From positions 1-64,000 of the forward strand of contig MLHP01000019.1 of the NCBI GenBank assembly GCA_001999425.1: a stretch of DNA of 64,000 nt, in the 5' to 3' direction. Numbering within the stretch: the stretch's first letter is position 1; every line of letters begins with the position of its first letter. A model generated the notes under the pieces. The model made no database searches. It worked only from the letters and a program-made list of their open reading frames with translations, and was not told the origin of the DNA. Both the position numbers and the translations under genes were made by a program. The DNA is from Rodentibacter genomosp. 2 (GTDB lineage Bacteria > Pseudomonadota > Gammaproteobacteria > Enterobacterales > Pasteurellaceae). Positions 45,337 to 53,525 of the stretch are shown here, in pieces.

Positions 45337-46581
45337 ATGAAACGAGTTGTTGTCACCGGTATTGGGGCTGTTACTGCCTTTGGTAAAGAATGGCAAGAAG
45401 TAAAGTCTGCATTTCAACGCAAACAAAATGCCGTGCAAACTAAAGAAGATTGGGTTGAACGTTACCCCGAATTAGAAGCACGCTTAGGCGCAGAAATTCA
45501 TAATTACCAACCGCCAAAGCATTGGACACGTAAACAATTACGCAGTCTCGGGCGTGTTTCACAGTTTGTTGTGGAGGCTAGCGAGCGTGCTTTAGCTAAT
45601 GCTAATTTACTTGATGAAAACGGCGAAATTTTAGCTTATCTCAAAGATGGCAGAATGGGAGTGGCTTGTGGTTCTTCAACTGGTTCTACCAACGATATCA
45701 AAGATGCTGCCGAACTTTTGATGACAGGTAAATCGGACGGTTTCAATGCCAATACTTATGTTCGAATGATGCCCCATACCACCGCAGCAAACATTGGTAT
45801 TTTCTTTGGTTTAACAGGGCGAATTATCCCTACCTCCAGTGCTTGTTCTTCAGGCAGCCAAGGCATAGGTTATTCTTATGAAGCGATTAAGTATGGGCTT
45901 ATTCCGATGATGCTGGCAGGTGGCGGAGAGGAATTTTGTCCGTCGGAAGTTTATGTTTTTGACTCCCTTTATGCGGCAAGCCGAAACGTGAACAACCCAA
46001 GCCAAACCCCTCGTCCGTACGATAAAGATCGTGACGGTCTGGTCATTGGTGAGGGAGCGGGAATGTTTGTATTAGAAGAATTGGAACACGCCCTTGCACG
46101 CGGTGCGAACATCATTGCTGAGGTGGTCGGTTATGGAGCAAACAGTGATGGGGCGCATGTTACCCGCCCACAAAAAGACACCATGCAACGCTGTATGGAA
46201 TTAGCACTTAAAGATGCCAATCTATCACCCGAAAAAATTGGTTATGTGAATGGTCACGGTACGGCGACAGAACAAGGCGATATTGCCGAAACCCTCGCAA
46301 CCGAAGCGATATTCGGCAAAATTCCATTGAGTTCACAAAAAAGCTATTTAGGTCATACGCTTGGTGCTTGTGGTGCTTTAGAATCGTGGTTTTCTATTGA
46401 AATGATGCGGGATGGTTGGTTTGCCCCAACGTTAAACTTAGACAATATTGATGAACGCTGTGGTAAGCTAGATTATATTCGAGGGGAGGGGCGTGAAATT
46501 CACACAGATTATGTGATGAATAATAATTTTGCTTTTGGCGGCGTGAACACCTCGTTGATTTTTAAGCGATGGGAAGCATAA
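45337..46581 (+). CDS. apeR: APE beta-ketoacyl synthase ApeR
   Basis: A 414-residue KAS II-type synthase with an intact C170-H307-H340 triad (SSACSSG, NGHGTATEQ, YLGHTLGACG). In E. coli/Xenorhabdus APE systems ApeR is a homodimeric KS, probably for an early condensation. ATG at 45337 follows GAGAAC. It is the last + strand gene of the operon and ends at a strong hairpin. Confidence 0.92.
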   Translation: MKRVVVTGIGAVTAFGKEWQEVKSAFQRKQNAVQTKEDWVERYPELEARLGAEIHNYQPPKHWTRKQLRSLGRVSQFVVEASERALANANLLDENGEILAYLKDGRMGVACGSSTGSTNDIKDAAELLMTGKSDGFNANTYVRMMPHTTAANIGIFFGLTGRIIPTSSACSSGSQGIGYSYEAIKYGLIPMMLAGGGEEFCPSEVYVFDSLYAASRNVNNPSQTPRPYDKDRDGLVIGEGAGMFVLEELEHALARGANIIAEVVGYGANSDGAHVTRPQKDTMQRCMELALKDANLSPEKIGYVNGHGTATEQGDIAETLATEAIFGKIPLSSQKSYLGHTLGACGALESWFSIEMMRDGWFAPTLNLDNIDERCGKLDYIRGEGREIHTDYVMNNNFAFGGVNTSLIFKRWEA

Positions 46582-46588
46582 TTTAACC

Positions 46589-46608
46589 GGTCGGGGTAAA
46601 ACCCGACC
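46589..46608. terminator. Terminator between apeR and the dar arm
   Basis: GGTCGGG (46589-46595) pairs with CCCGACC (46602-46608), extended by AT-rich flanks. It lies between convergent genes. Confidence 0.75.
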
Positions 46609-46610
46609 AA

Positions 46611-47189
46611 TTAAATCTTTTGCACAATCGACAAAAAATCCAAATACCCATCTTCACATTTGGGCAAAACTGTTAATTTTTTAACCGCACTTTCTGATTC
46701 TTTGGATACCAACCAAAATACTGCACCTTCCGTTTGTTTTTCTCGGTTTCCTTCTAACACCCACCCGATCAAAGCTTGTTCTATATCACCGTTGATTAAA
46801 TCTAGTTCTGCTAGTTGAAGCGGTTGCCAGATTGTTTTTTGATTAATCGGTAGAAAGATTGAATTTCCCATTGTTTGAAAGATTTGTGCAAGTTGAAAAG
46901 TCGCCGCATTATTGATATTTGCCATAAAATCTAATGGACTCGGTATATCGTATTCACTAAGTTGATGAAACATCTTGTCAAATTTACTTGGTGAGTTAAA
47001 AGGGGAACCAAGATAAATACCACAAGTGGGCTGAATACTATTTTTTAGTGGTAATGCACCCAACAAGGCGAGTTGGGTGAAACGGCTAAAACGACGGGGA
47101 TCAATGCCTTCTACTTGTAATTGTTGGCGGAGAGTTTTATCCGTCTTTCCGTTTTCTATAAAGGTATTTTTTTGTTGTAAGTAAATCAT
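46611..47189 (-). CDS. Ketoacyl-synthase-like protein without active Cys (second CLF-like)
   Basis: A 192-residue protein with the layout of the ApeC family: GIYLGSPFNSPSK, then SPLDFMANINNAATFQLAQI and a Leu-rich helix. There is no nucleophilic Cys-His-His set. It overlaps the complete KS gene upstream by ATGA, so the two proteins may form a KS:CLF heterodimer like ApeO:ApeC. It would define chain length in the dar arm. It is the last gene of the permease-ACP-KS unit. Confidence 0.7.
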   Translation of the reverse strand: MIYLQQKNTFIENGKTDKTLRQQLQVEGIDPRRFSRFTQLALLGALPLKNSIQPTCGIYLGSPFNSPSKFDKMFHQLSEYDIPSPLDFMANINNAATFQLAQIFQTMGNSIFLPINQKTIWQPLQLAELDLINGDIEQALIGWVLEGNREKQTEGAVFWLVSKESESAVKKLTVLPKCEDGYLDFLSIVQKI

Positions 47190-48232
47190 TCACCCACCTT
47201 GGTTACCCATGCAATATGACTGCCGCCGAAACCTAAAAAATAATGCAAATAATAACCGCACTTTAGGGGTTTTCCATGGGCTAGCTGTTGATTTTTACCT
47301 GCTATTTTCCAAGGTAGTTCGGCAAGGTATTTGGCTTGTAAACTTTGATAAAAAAATACTGTTTCTAACACACCGCTTGCGCCGAGCGTATGTCCCATAT
47401 AAGGTTTTATTAAAATCCATTCCGTTTGTGGGAAAAGTTCGCTCAGGATTTGTTTTTCCATTTCATCACTATTACCGCCCACACCATGAATTTTGATACC
47501 TTGGATTTGTTCCGACGATATTTGAGCTTTTTTAAGGCATTGTTTAAGCAAGGTTTTTAATGAATTTTTGTTGCTATTGGTCAGATTTTCATTATCTGTT
47601 ATGCCTGTTACCCCTAAGATTTCGCAAGAGAAGGAGTGATTTGGCTGGATAGATAACGCCATACATCCCATACCCTCACCTAAAACAATGCCGTTAGAAG
47701 CCATCATCGGTAAATAAGATGGCTCTTGGGTGAGTAAATTCATTGCTTGAAAATGTTCAAACGTTAAGCGATTAAACATTTCAAAACCGAGTACTAAGGC
47801 TTTTTCAGCCATGTTATTTTTCAGCATTTTATAGGCATAGCCAATGGCTTGGGCGGAAGAGGTGCAGGATGTCGCAAAACTAAATACTTGGGTTTGATAT
47901 TGTTCTCGCAAATGATCGGCTATCACCGCCAAGCTATATTCTTTTGGTAGAGGTTGTTGGTTGGCAAGGCGGGCTTCGCAATCACTCATGACATAAGCGG
48001 TGGAGCCAAGCAAAATAGGAATGCCTTTGACTTCGGTTTTATTCCAACCTGCTTGTTTTAAAGTGCGGTCAATTTGCTCATCAAAATAAGCATAAAGCCG
48101 TTCAAGGGAAAGCAGGGGTTCTTTAAATGCATTGAAGTAAGGTAATACAGTTGCTTGCCCTAACATTTGGCTGGCTCGTTGTCCGAGTTTTTCCGCAAAT
48201 TGGGCGGAAACGGCATTGATATAGACGGTCAT
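47186..48232 (-). CDS. Beta-ketoacyl synthase of the dar arm
   Basis: A 348-residue condensing enzyme, shorter than ApeO and ApeR, but with the triad C123 (FATSCTSSAQ), H249 (KIHGVGGN) and H281 (YMGHTLGASG). It lies between an ACP gene (overlap 4 bases) and the CLF-like gene. Similar KS genes occur in flexirubin clusters. It may supply a beta-ketoacyl chain to DarB. Confidence 0.82.
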   Translation of the reverse strand: MTVYINAVSAQFAEKLGQRASQMLGQATVLPYFNAFKEPLLSLERLYAYFDEQIDRTLKQAGWNKTEVKGIPILLGSTAYVMSDCEARLANQQPLPKEYSLAVIADHLREQYQTQVFSFATSCTSSAQAIGYAYKMLKNNMAEKALVLGFEMFNRLTFEHFQAMNLLTQEPSYLPMMASNGIVLGEGMGCMALSIQPNHSFSCEILGVTGITDNENLTNSNKNSLKTLLKQCLKKAQISSEQIQGIKIHGVGGNSDEMEKQILSELFPQTEWILIKPYMGHTLGASGVLETVFFYQSLQAKYLAELPWKIAGKNQQLAHGKPLKCGYYLHYFLGFGGSHIAWVTKVGE

Positions 48233-48516
48233 TTTTGGTGTTGTTCGCGAATGAAGGCAGCAAGGTCGCGTACGTTCATCATATGCTTACGCACCATTCG
48301 GTCGCCCTGTAAACGCACTTTAAAATGGGCTTGGAGAGCCACCGCAATTTGTAACGCATCGAGGGAGTCTAGCTGAATGCGACTTTGATTGCCAAATAAG
48401 GGTTCATCATCTTGAATAGATTGGGGAGAAATTTCCATTTTTTCAGCTTCCTGAACAATCAATTTTTTGAGTTCTAGTTCAAGCACATTCTGCTCAAGGG
48501 TAAAAAGATAAGCCAT
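48229..48516 (-). CDS. Acyl carrier protein of the dar arm
   Basis: A 95-residue ACP-like protein with phosphopantetheine site S51 in IQLDSLDALQIA and a basic C-terminal half, unlike the acidic ApeF. Its ATG overlaps the permease stop (TAATG) and it overlaps the KS gene. This is the third ACP in the region. Confidence 0.82.
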   Translation of the reverse strand: MAYLFTLEQNVLELELKKLIVQEAEKMEISPQSIQDDEPLFGNQSRIQLDSLDALQIAVALQAHFKVRLQGDRMVRKHMMNVRDLAAFIREQHQK

Positions 48517-49763
48517 TAAAATCTCACTTGTTTTCGTAATTGTTGTTGGTAAATCATCGCCGCCAGCCCAATCGCTACCCCGCCGAAAGCGGTCAGTTTA
48601 AGTAAATAATCGGTAATTTGCGACAAGGCGGATTGGTTAAGCAATAAATTTTGGAATGCATTTAATGCCCATCCCATTGGTGAAAATTCAGCAACGGTTT
48701 GCATTATATCGGGCATTACATAGGTTGGCACCATAATGCCACCAATCGCCGCCATAATGATAATTCCTCCACCGCCAAGCACAACGGCATGTTCAGTTGT
48801 GCGGGCAATCACGCTCACCAACAAACCGTAGCCAAGTGCGGCAAGGCTGACCGTCATTGATAACACCGTATATTGCCACCATTCACCGTTTAAAGAAAAT
48901 GCCGGCATATCAAAGTATGGCAATACAAAATACCCCAGTGCAATCATACCGATAAATTGTAATTGGTTAATCAAAAAATAGGGGAGCAATTTCGCTACGA
49001 TTAAATTCAATGCCGAAGCTCTAGCCATTCGTAAGCGGGTAATGGTATTGGTTTGCCGTTCCATTGCCATCACGTTTGACAGCGGAATCATAATAAAAAA
49101 CATGCCAAAAATTAGCCAAGCAGGCACACTATGTTGTACTGAATTGGGCTTTGAGACTTGCTCTCCTTGACGATTAAGATAGACTTCTTGCCATTGTGCT
49201 TTGGCTAAATAATCATTGATTTGTACAAATTTTTTATCTAAATCCTGATTGACTTTTTTCTCTATTTCTTTGATTTGCTTCTGCTGACGATTTTTCAACT
49301 TGATGTGATTGTTCGCTAAATATTGTTCCAAGCGTAGTCTTGTGTAGTGCTTTTGTAAGATGCCTTTCACTCCTAACAACCAGCCTCGATCGATACTTGG
49401 ATTTAAGTGTAATTCTAATGGTTTTTCGTCGGAAAGTGCGGTCGATTTTGAGTTAGAATTGATAATAAATAAAGAATATAAACCTTTGCTTAAATCACTT
49501 TCAATTTTTGTCAGATCAGAATGAATATTTCCCTTATCTATATCAAGCCCTTCTTGTTTTAAGGCATTCAATAAGTCATCATTTAACGGATTATTCGGCT
49601 CGGATAGCAAAATAATTGGTGTATTTTGGCTCAATTCATTTTCATTACTCAATGCTGCCGACATTATCAACATAAATAAAATCGGCATAATAAATAACAC
49701 CGCAACCCCGTGTAAATCACGACTTAACAGGCGAAGTTCTTTACAGATTGAAGCTATTAACAT
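48516..49763 (-). CDS. ABC-2 type transporter permease
   Basis: A 415-residue permease with one N-terminal helix (about 20-37), a large polar domain rich in Lys/Gln (about 40-210) and five or six C-terminal helices. The layout fits ABC-2 exporters of the YhfG/DrrB class. Its expected ATPase is not next to it but at 51774, 2 kb away beyond an insertion. It is 13 bases downstream of the XRE gene, so it may depend on that promoter. Confidence 0.82.
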   Translation of the reverse strand: MLIASICKELRLLSRDLHGVAVLFIMPILFMLIMSAALSNENELSQNTPIILLSEPNNPLNDDLLNALKQEGLDIDKGNIHSDLTKIESDLSKGLYSLFIINSNSKSTALSDEKPLELHLNPSIDRGWLLGVKGILQKHYTRLRLEQYLANNHIKLKNRQQKQIKEIEKKVNQDLDKKFVQINDYLAKAQWQEVYLNRQGEQVSKPNSVQHSVPAWLIFGMFFIMIPLSNVMAMERQTNTITRLRMARASALNLIVAKLLPYFLINQLQFIGMIALGYFVLPYFDMPAFSLNGEWWQYTVLSMTVSLAALGYGLLVSVIARTTEHAVVLGGGGIIIMAAIGGIMVPTYVMPDIMQTVAEFSPMGWALNAFQNLLLNQSALSQITDYLLKLTAFGGVAIGLAAMIYQQQLRKQVRF

Positions 49764-49776
49764 AATTATTGTCGAT

Positions 49777-50157
49777 TTATTCGGCTTTAAGCAGGGCGTT
49801 CATCTCTTTTAATAACGCAATTTCTCTTTTTTGTTGCTCAATGAGTTGCTCTTGAAAAGAGAGTGAAAGTTTTAATTTCTCATTTTCAATAATTAAGGCG
49901 TCATCAGAACTATAATAATTTGAACTGGATTGGCTATTTTCACTAATTAAGAAACAAATATTTTTTGTATTAATTAGATCAGTTATGTCAAGATTAAAAA
50001 CCTGTGCAATTTGTTCAAGTTTTTCTAAATATAATTTAGTTTCACCCCGTTCAATTTTTGCATAACCACTTGGCGACATATTCAATCGTTCAGCCATTTC
50101 TTCCTGCGAAAGCCTATTTTGCTCACGCAATCCTCTGATTTTATCTTGTACACTCAT
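49777..50157 (-). CDS. XRE-family regulator, paralogue of the ter-island regulator
   Basis: A 126-residue protein: Cro/CI-type HTH (LSQEEMAERLNMSPSGYAKIERGETKL) and a C-terminal coiled coil ending EIALLKEMNALLKAE. It shares long identical stretches with the regulator at 15258. I chose ATG at 50157 after AGGTAACC, 23 codons inside the longest frame. It is upstream of the ABC permease and divergent from an outer-membrane protein gene. Confidence 0.87.
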   Translation of the reverse strand: MSVQDKIRGLREQNRLSQEEMAERLNMSPSGYAKIERGETKLYLEKLEQIAQVFNLDITDLINTKNICFLISENSQSSSNYYSSDDALIIENEKLKLSLSFQEQLIEQQKREIALLKEMNALLKAE

Positions 50158-50315
50158 TCGGTTACCTATTTGTCTTTTCAGTGCTGTTTTTGGATTAAAA
50201 AGGCGGTTTTCTGTCTTATCTGTCAATGGAGAAAAAAGACGACTCTTTTACAATGACCGTTGCTTTTAAGAGCAACCATATGAACCAATTTTCACACATT
50301 TAGCGAGGCTTTTCT

Positions 50316-50894
50316 ATGAAAAAAACAACATTAGTGGGTATTCTAGCAGTTTCGGTTAGCAGTTTTGCCGTAGCGGAAGGCAATTTTACAGGATTTGCAG
50401 TTGGTACAGAATTAAGTTCAACTAAGCATACTTTTGAAATCCCTGATTTTGGGGTGAGTGCCAATAGTTCAAACAAAGCGAGTATTGGTGTATTTGGACA
50501 ATATGGCTTTAGCTTCGCAAAAGATTTTGTCGGTATCGGTGAAGTCAAATTAAGAACGGGCGGCTCTGAAACCAGCGATGAAGACGGTTCTATTTCCAAA
50601 GAGAAATTCAATGTAGGTATTGCTTACTTACAAGGTTATCGTGTGACTGATAGCATTTTACCTTATGTAAAAATTGGTGCTGAAATCAGCTCATTTGATT
50701 TAGGCGAAGAAGTTTCTCGATATGTCGAAGGTTCAAACCTTTTTGGTGTCGCCTACGGTGCTGGAGTTAAATTTGCACTCACCAACAATCTTGAAGCAGG
50801 CGTAGAATACACGCAAACCAGATTACGCAATGTTGAATCAGACATCAAAGCAAAAGTGAATAAAATTGCGCTGAATGTTGCTTATCGTTTCTAA
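50316..50894 (+). CDS. Outer-membrane beta-barrel protein
   Basis: A 192-residue protein with a signal peptide (1-20, SSFAVA-EG), alternating amphipathic strands and a C-terminal Phe (VAYRF), as for eight-stranded OmpA/Opa-like barrels. A hairpin lies in the leader at 50259-50275. It is on the opposite strand to the dar genes, so it is part of the insert, and no USS is present. Function unknown; adhesion or porin roles are possible. Confidence 0.78.
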   Translation: MKKTTLVGILAVSVSSFAVAEGNFTGFAVGTELSSTKHTFEIPDFGVSANSSNKASIGVFGQYGFSFAKDFVGIGEVKLRTGGSETSDEDGSISKEKFNVGIAYLQGYRVTDSILPYVKIGAEISSFDLGEEVSRYVEGSNLFGVAYGAGVKFALTNNLEAGVEYTQTRLRNVESDIKAKVNKIALNVAYRF

Positions 50895-50901
50895 TTTTTT
50901 T

Positions 50902-50925
50902 TAAGCCTCTTTTACAGGAGGCTTA
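50902..50925 (+). terminator. Terminator of the beta-barrel gene
   Basis: TAAGCCTC (50902-50909) pairs with GAGGCTTA (50918-50925), then TTTATTTT. Confidence 0.85.
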
Positions 50926-50946
50926 TTTATTTTGACGAGGTTTATA

Positions 50947-51417
50947 ATGAAAAAATTTTTCAATTTTTTAGGATTAAGTGCTGTTTTATTCTTAATGGCT
51001 TGTGCAAAAGTGCCAATAGCTTCTCAAGAAGAAATGGTAAACGCTAAACAATTTAAAGCACCACCCAAAAATAAATCCGCTCTCTATGTATATAGAGAAA
51101 ATCATTTTGGTGGATATGCATTAAGAAAAGCAATTAGTATTGATGGTAAAGAAATCGGCTCTTTAGTTAGAGGTACATTTTTATATACATTGCTTCCTCC
51201 CGGTCAACACAGAATTTCTACCTACTCCGAATTTGGACGAAACCATTTAGATTTATCTATGAAAGAAGGAAAAAACTATTTTGTTAAGCAAGAACTAAAA
51301 ATGGGTGTTTTCTTTGCTGGTGCAAAATTAACAGAGGTTTCCGAAAATCAAGGAAAGCAAGATATATCCCAACTAAAAATGACAACTATACGACAATTTA
51401 AGAAGAGAGATTTTTAA
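50947..51417 (+). CDS. DUF2846-like lipoprotein
   Basis: A 156-residue lipoprotein with lipobox Cys (FLMAC) and a beta-rich domain: SALYVYRENHFGGYALRKAIS, IDGKEIGSLVRGTFLY, LPPGQHRISTYSEF. This matches the DUF2846 pattern of small lipoproteins. Function unknown. GAGG lies before ATG. The stop overlaps the next start (TAATG), so it is in an operon with two small membrane proteins. Confidence 0.75.
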   Translation: MKKFFNFLGLSAVLFLMACAKVPIASQEEMVNAKQFKAPPKNKSALYVYRENHFGGYALRKAISIDGKEIGSLVRGTFLYTLLPPGQHRISTYSEFGRNHLDLSMKEGKNYFVKQELKMGVFFAGAKLTEVSENQGKQDISQLKMTTIRQFKKRDF

Positions 51418-51581
51418 TGGATTTTTTCTTAATTTACCTTATTGGCGCTATTATTACGTTTATTTGGGCAAATAATCAAGTACATGGACGAGACTCGTTT
51501 ACCGTCTCTTTAGTTGCAGCAGCCATATGGCCTTTAGCACTTATTATTAAATTAATTCTACTTTCTGAAAAACGGAGATAA
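51417..51581 (+). CDS. Small membrane protein (54 aa), first of a tandem pair
   Basis: Two hydrophobic segments around a short polar loop (NNQVHGRDS), with A-A-I-W-P-L-A-L in the second. It is translationally coupled to the upstream lipoprotein. It is similar in layout to the next gene, suggesting a tandem duplication. Function unknown; a membrane-active small protein is possible. Confidence 0.68.
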   Translation: MDFFLIYLIGAIITFIWANNQVHGRDSFTVSLVAAAIWPLALIIKLILLSEKRR

Positions 51582-51583
51582 TT

Positions 51584-51742
51584 ATGGAAATATATTTTAT
51601 GGGAGTGGTAATTACATTTATCCTTGTTTTTTGGGCTACAGGTGCAAAATGGGGAACCGCTTTTTTTTCTGCACTAATATGGCCTCTTGCCTTATTATCA
51701 CCTCTTATTGGATTATTTTTTTCATTCAAAAAAGATAACTAA
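51584..51742 (+). CDS. Small membrane protein (52 aa), second of a tandem pair
   Basis: Like its neighbour it has two hydrophobic stretches and the motif S-A-L-I-W-P-L-A-L-L, then a basic end (FKKDN). It starts two bases after the previous stop, with GGAG upstream. Function unknown. Confidence 0.68.
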   Translation: MEIYFMGVVITFILVFWATGAKWGTAFFSALIWPLALLSPLIGLFFSFKKDN

Positions 51743-51744
51743 TC

Positions 51745-51776
51745 AAAAAAATCCCGCAACTTTGCGGGATTTTTTA
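51745..51776. terminator. Bidirectional terminator between insert and ABC ATPase
   Basis: ATCCCGCA (51751-51758) pairs with TGCGGGAT (51763-51770), with A6 on the left and T6 on the right. It works on the - strand too, directly after the ATPase stop, so it should block readthrough from the ATPase gene towards the permease. Confidence 0.88.
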
Positions 51777-52484
51777 TACCTGTTTATCCAAAAAGTTTAA
51801 ATAAAACTTCTCCAACGGTTGAGTGCCAATAATTGCTTGTAAATCGCCTTGATAAACGATTTTCCCTTCATTCAATAGCACTAATTGCGAGCAAAGTTGC
51901 TCGATTTCTTGAAGATAATGGGAGGTATAAATCACCGTTACGCCTTGAGCGGTTAAATCCTCCACGCTATTTAAAATAAATTGGCGGGATTGCGGATCAA
52001 TACCTACGGTAATTTCATCTAAAAAAATTACTTTAGGGCGGTTAATTAACCCAATAGCGAAATTTAAACGGCGTTTTAATCCGCCGGATAAATGTTTTGC
52101 TAGCTTGGATTTATGCGCAACTAACCCCGTTTTTTCAAGCAATTCCAGTAGCCAATATTTGTCTGAAATAGCATAAAGTGAGGCAAAAAATGTCAGGTTT
52201 TCCCACACCGTTAATAACGGATAAAACGCAAAATCCTGCGGCACAAGCGAGATTTGATGCCGTTGCTGTTTCGTCAATTTTTCAAACGGCACGCCTTCAA
52301 ATAAAATCTCGCCCTGCTGAACCGATTGTAACCCCGCCACCAACGACATTAGCGTGGTTTTTCCCGCTCCGTTAGGGCCGAGTAGGCCTATGGCAGAGCC
52401 TTGTTTGATGTGTAAACTCACATCAAAAAGAGCGAGTGTTTGTGTGTCTGGGTATTGATGATGAATGTTATCTATTTTTATCAT
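51774..52484 (-). CDS. ABC transporter ATP-binding protein of the dar arm
   Basis: A 236-residue ABC ATPase: Walker A GPNGAGKT (36-43), Q-loop, signature LSGGLKRRL, Walker B VIFLDE and the switch His in SHYLQEIEQLC. It should partner the ABC-2 permease at 48516. It is 45 bases downstream of the BtrH-like gene. Confidence 0.9.
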   Translation of the reverse strand: MIKIDNIHHQYPDTQTLALFDVSLHIKQGSAIGLLGPNGAGKTTLMSLVAGLQSVQQGEILFEGVPFEKLTKQQRHQISLVPQDFAFYPLLTVWENLTFFASLYAISDKYWLLELLEKTGLVAHKSKLAKHLSGGLKRRLNFAIGLINRPKVIFLDEITVGIDPQSRQFILNSVEDLTAQGVTVIYTSHYLQEIEQLCSQLVLLNEGKIVYQGDLQAIIGTQPLEKFYLNFLDKQV

Positions 52485-52529
52485 TTTAATGTTTATAGAA
52501 TGAAACTTTTGAGTCTATGCAATCAATCA

Positions 52530-53525
52530 TTAAATCGCTTTCAAATAGCGCCATAACAACGCTTCTCTATCTGCAATCCCTCGCAGAAAACTAGCGATCT
52601 CACAATAGCCCTCCGCGGTTGGCTTGCGACACTGCTTCACGCACAGAGTAGCAAATTCTCGCCATTGGTCGCCAATTTGGGTCATCTGTTCAGAGGCTTT
52701 CTTAAATTTTGGCTCTTGGCAAATTTCCGTCGCTTGTTCAAGGAAATAGGCATAAAGATAACGGAAACCTGCACCACCTGTGCCAATTTCTTCCTGCATA
52801 CGCACAATATGTCCCAAATAGAGTTTGTTATATTTTTCGCCTTTTTTGCAAGTGGCGAGATTTTCGATAGATTTTGCCACGGTACGAATGCCTTTCACAC
52901 CGACAAAAAACAGCGGTGCAAGCATTTGTTTAGCTTGTTTGCGAATGGCTTTGCGGACTAAAGTCGGTAGGTCAATTTGGGTAAAATCAGGCGTTTGTTC
53001 AAAATAATACATCAGCCCCTTTGCCGCCAACGCCCCTTTAGCAAAGCGGGCTTTTTGCAAATCGCTTGTTGAGCAACGTTGCACCGTTTCAAACACAGGG
53101 TCGCTGATTAAATAATCACCTTGCTCCTTGCCGTAAACCAATAAATTATGCGCATTAAAATGAAACCGCATTTCAGGTGGGAAATAAGGCAGCCAAAAAA
53201 CCGACGTCTGCAAACCGACTAATTTCCCCCTCTGCAACGCCTGATCTAATGCTATTTGCCCTGCCGTTTCATTAGAAAACTTCTGCACTTTCAACCGCAC
53301 TTTCAGCATTTTAGATATATTCTTGATAATACTCTTTGGTGGCATTCGATAGGAAATCAACGGCATTCCACTCACTTTAATTAGTGGCAGATAAACAAAG
53401 GTTAAAGCTGACGCTAAACCGAATACCATTGCTTCATTAAAATCTATCCCCTGCGATTTTAACAAAGTGGACATTACCCCGCTTTCGCAATGAGCGGTGT
53501 GTTGGTGGGGGAAGTTGTTATTCAT
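52530..53525 (-). CDS. BtrH-like N-terminal domain protein
   Basis: A 331-residue protein whose N-terminal half has the BtrH pattern: H-x5-H-C-E-S-G start, SGMPLISYRMP, FHFNAHNLLVYG and a YLISDP motif, suggesting a papain-like acyltransferase with Cys and His. BtrH moves acyl groups from ACP in butirosin synthesis; relatives occur in flexirubin clusters. It is a candidate to transfer an acyl or polyene to the resorcinol. ATG at 53525 overlaps the upstream gene stop (ATGA). Confidence 0.8.
   Translation of the reverse strand: MNNNFPHQHTAHCESGVMSTLLKSQGIDFNEAMVFGLASALTFVYLPLIKVSGMPLISYRMPPKSIIKNISKMLKVRLKVQKFSNETAGQIALDQALQRGKLVGLQTSVFWLPYFPPEMRFHFNAHNLLVYGKEQGDYLISDPVFETVQRCSTSDLQKARFAKGALAAKGLMYYFEQTPDFTQIDLPTLVRKAIRKQAKQMLAPLFFVGVKGIRTVAKSIENLATCKKGEKYNKLYLGHIVRMQEEIGTGGAGFRYLYAYFLEQATEICQEPKFKKASEQMTQIGDQWREFATLCVKQCRKPTAEGYCEIASFLRGIADREALLWRYLKAI

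Noticed and set aside
50259..50275. GTTGCTTTTAAGAGCAAC-like hairpin as a riboswitch
   Set aside because: It is only a 6-bp stem in the leader of the beta-barrel gene; no known riboswitch pattern.
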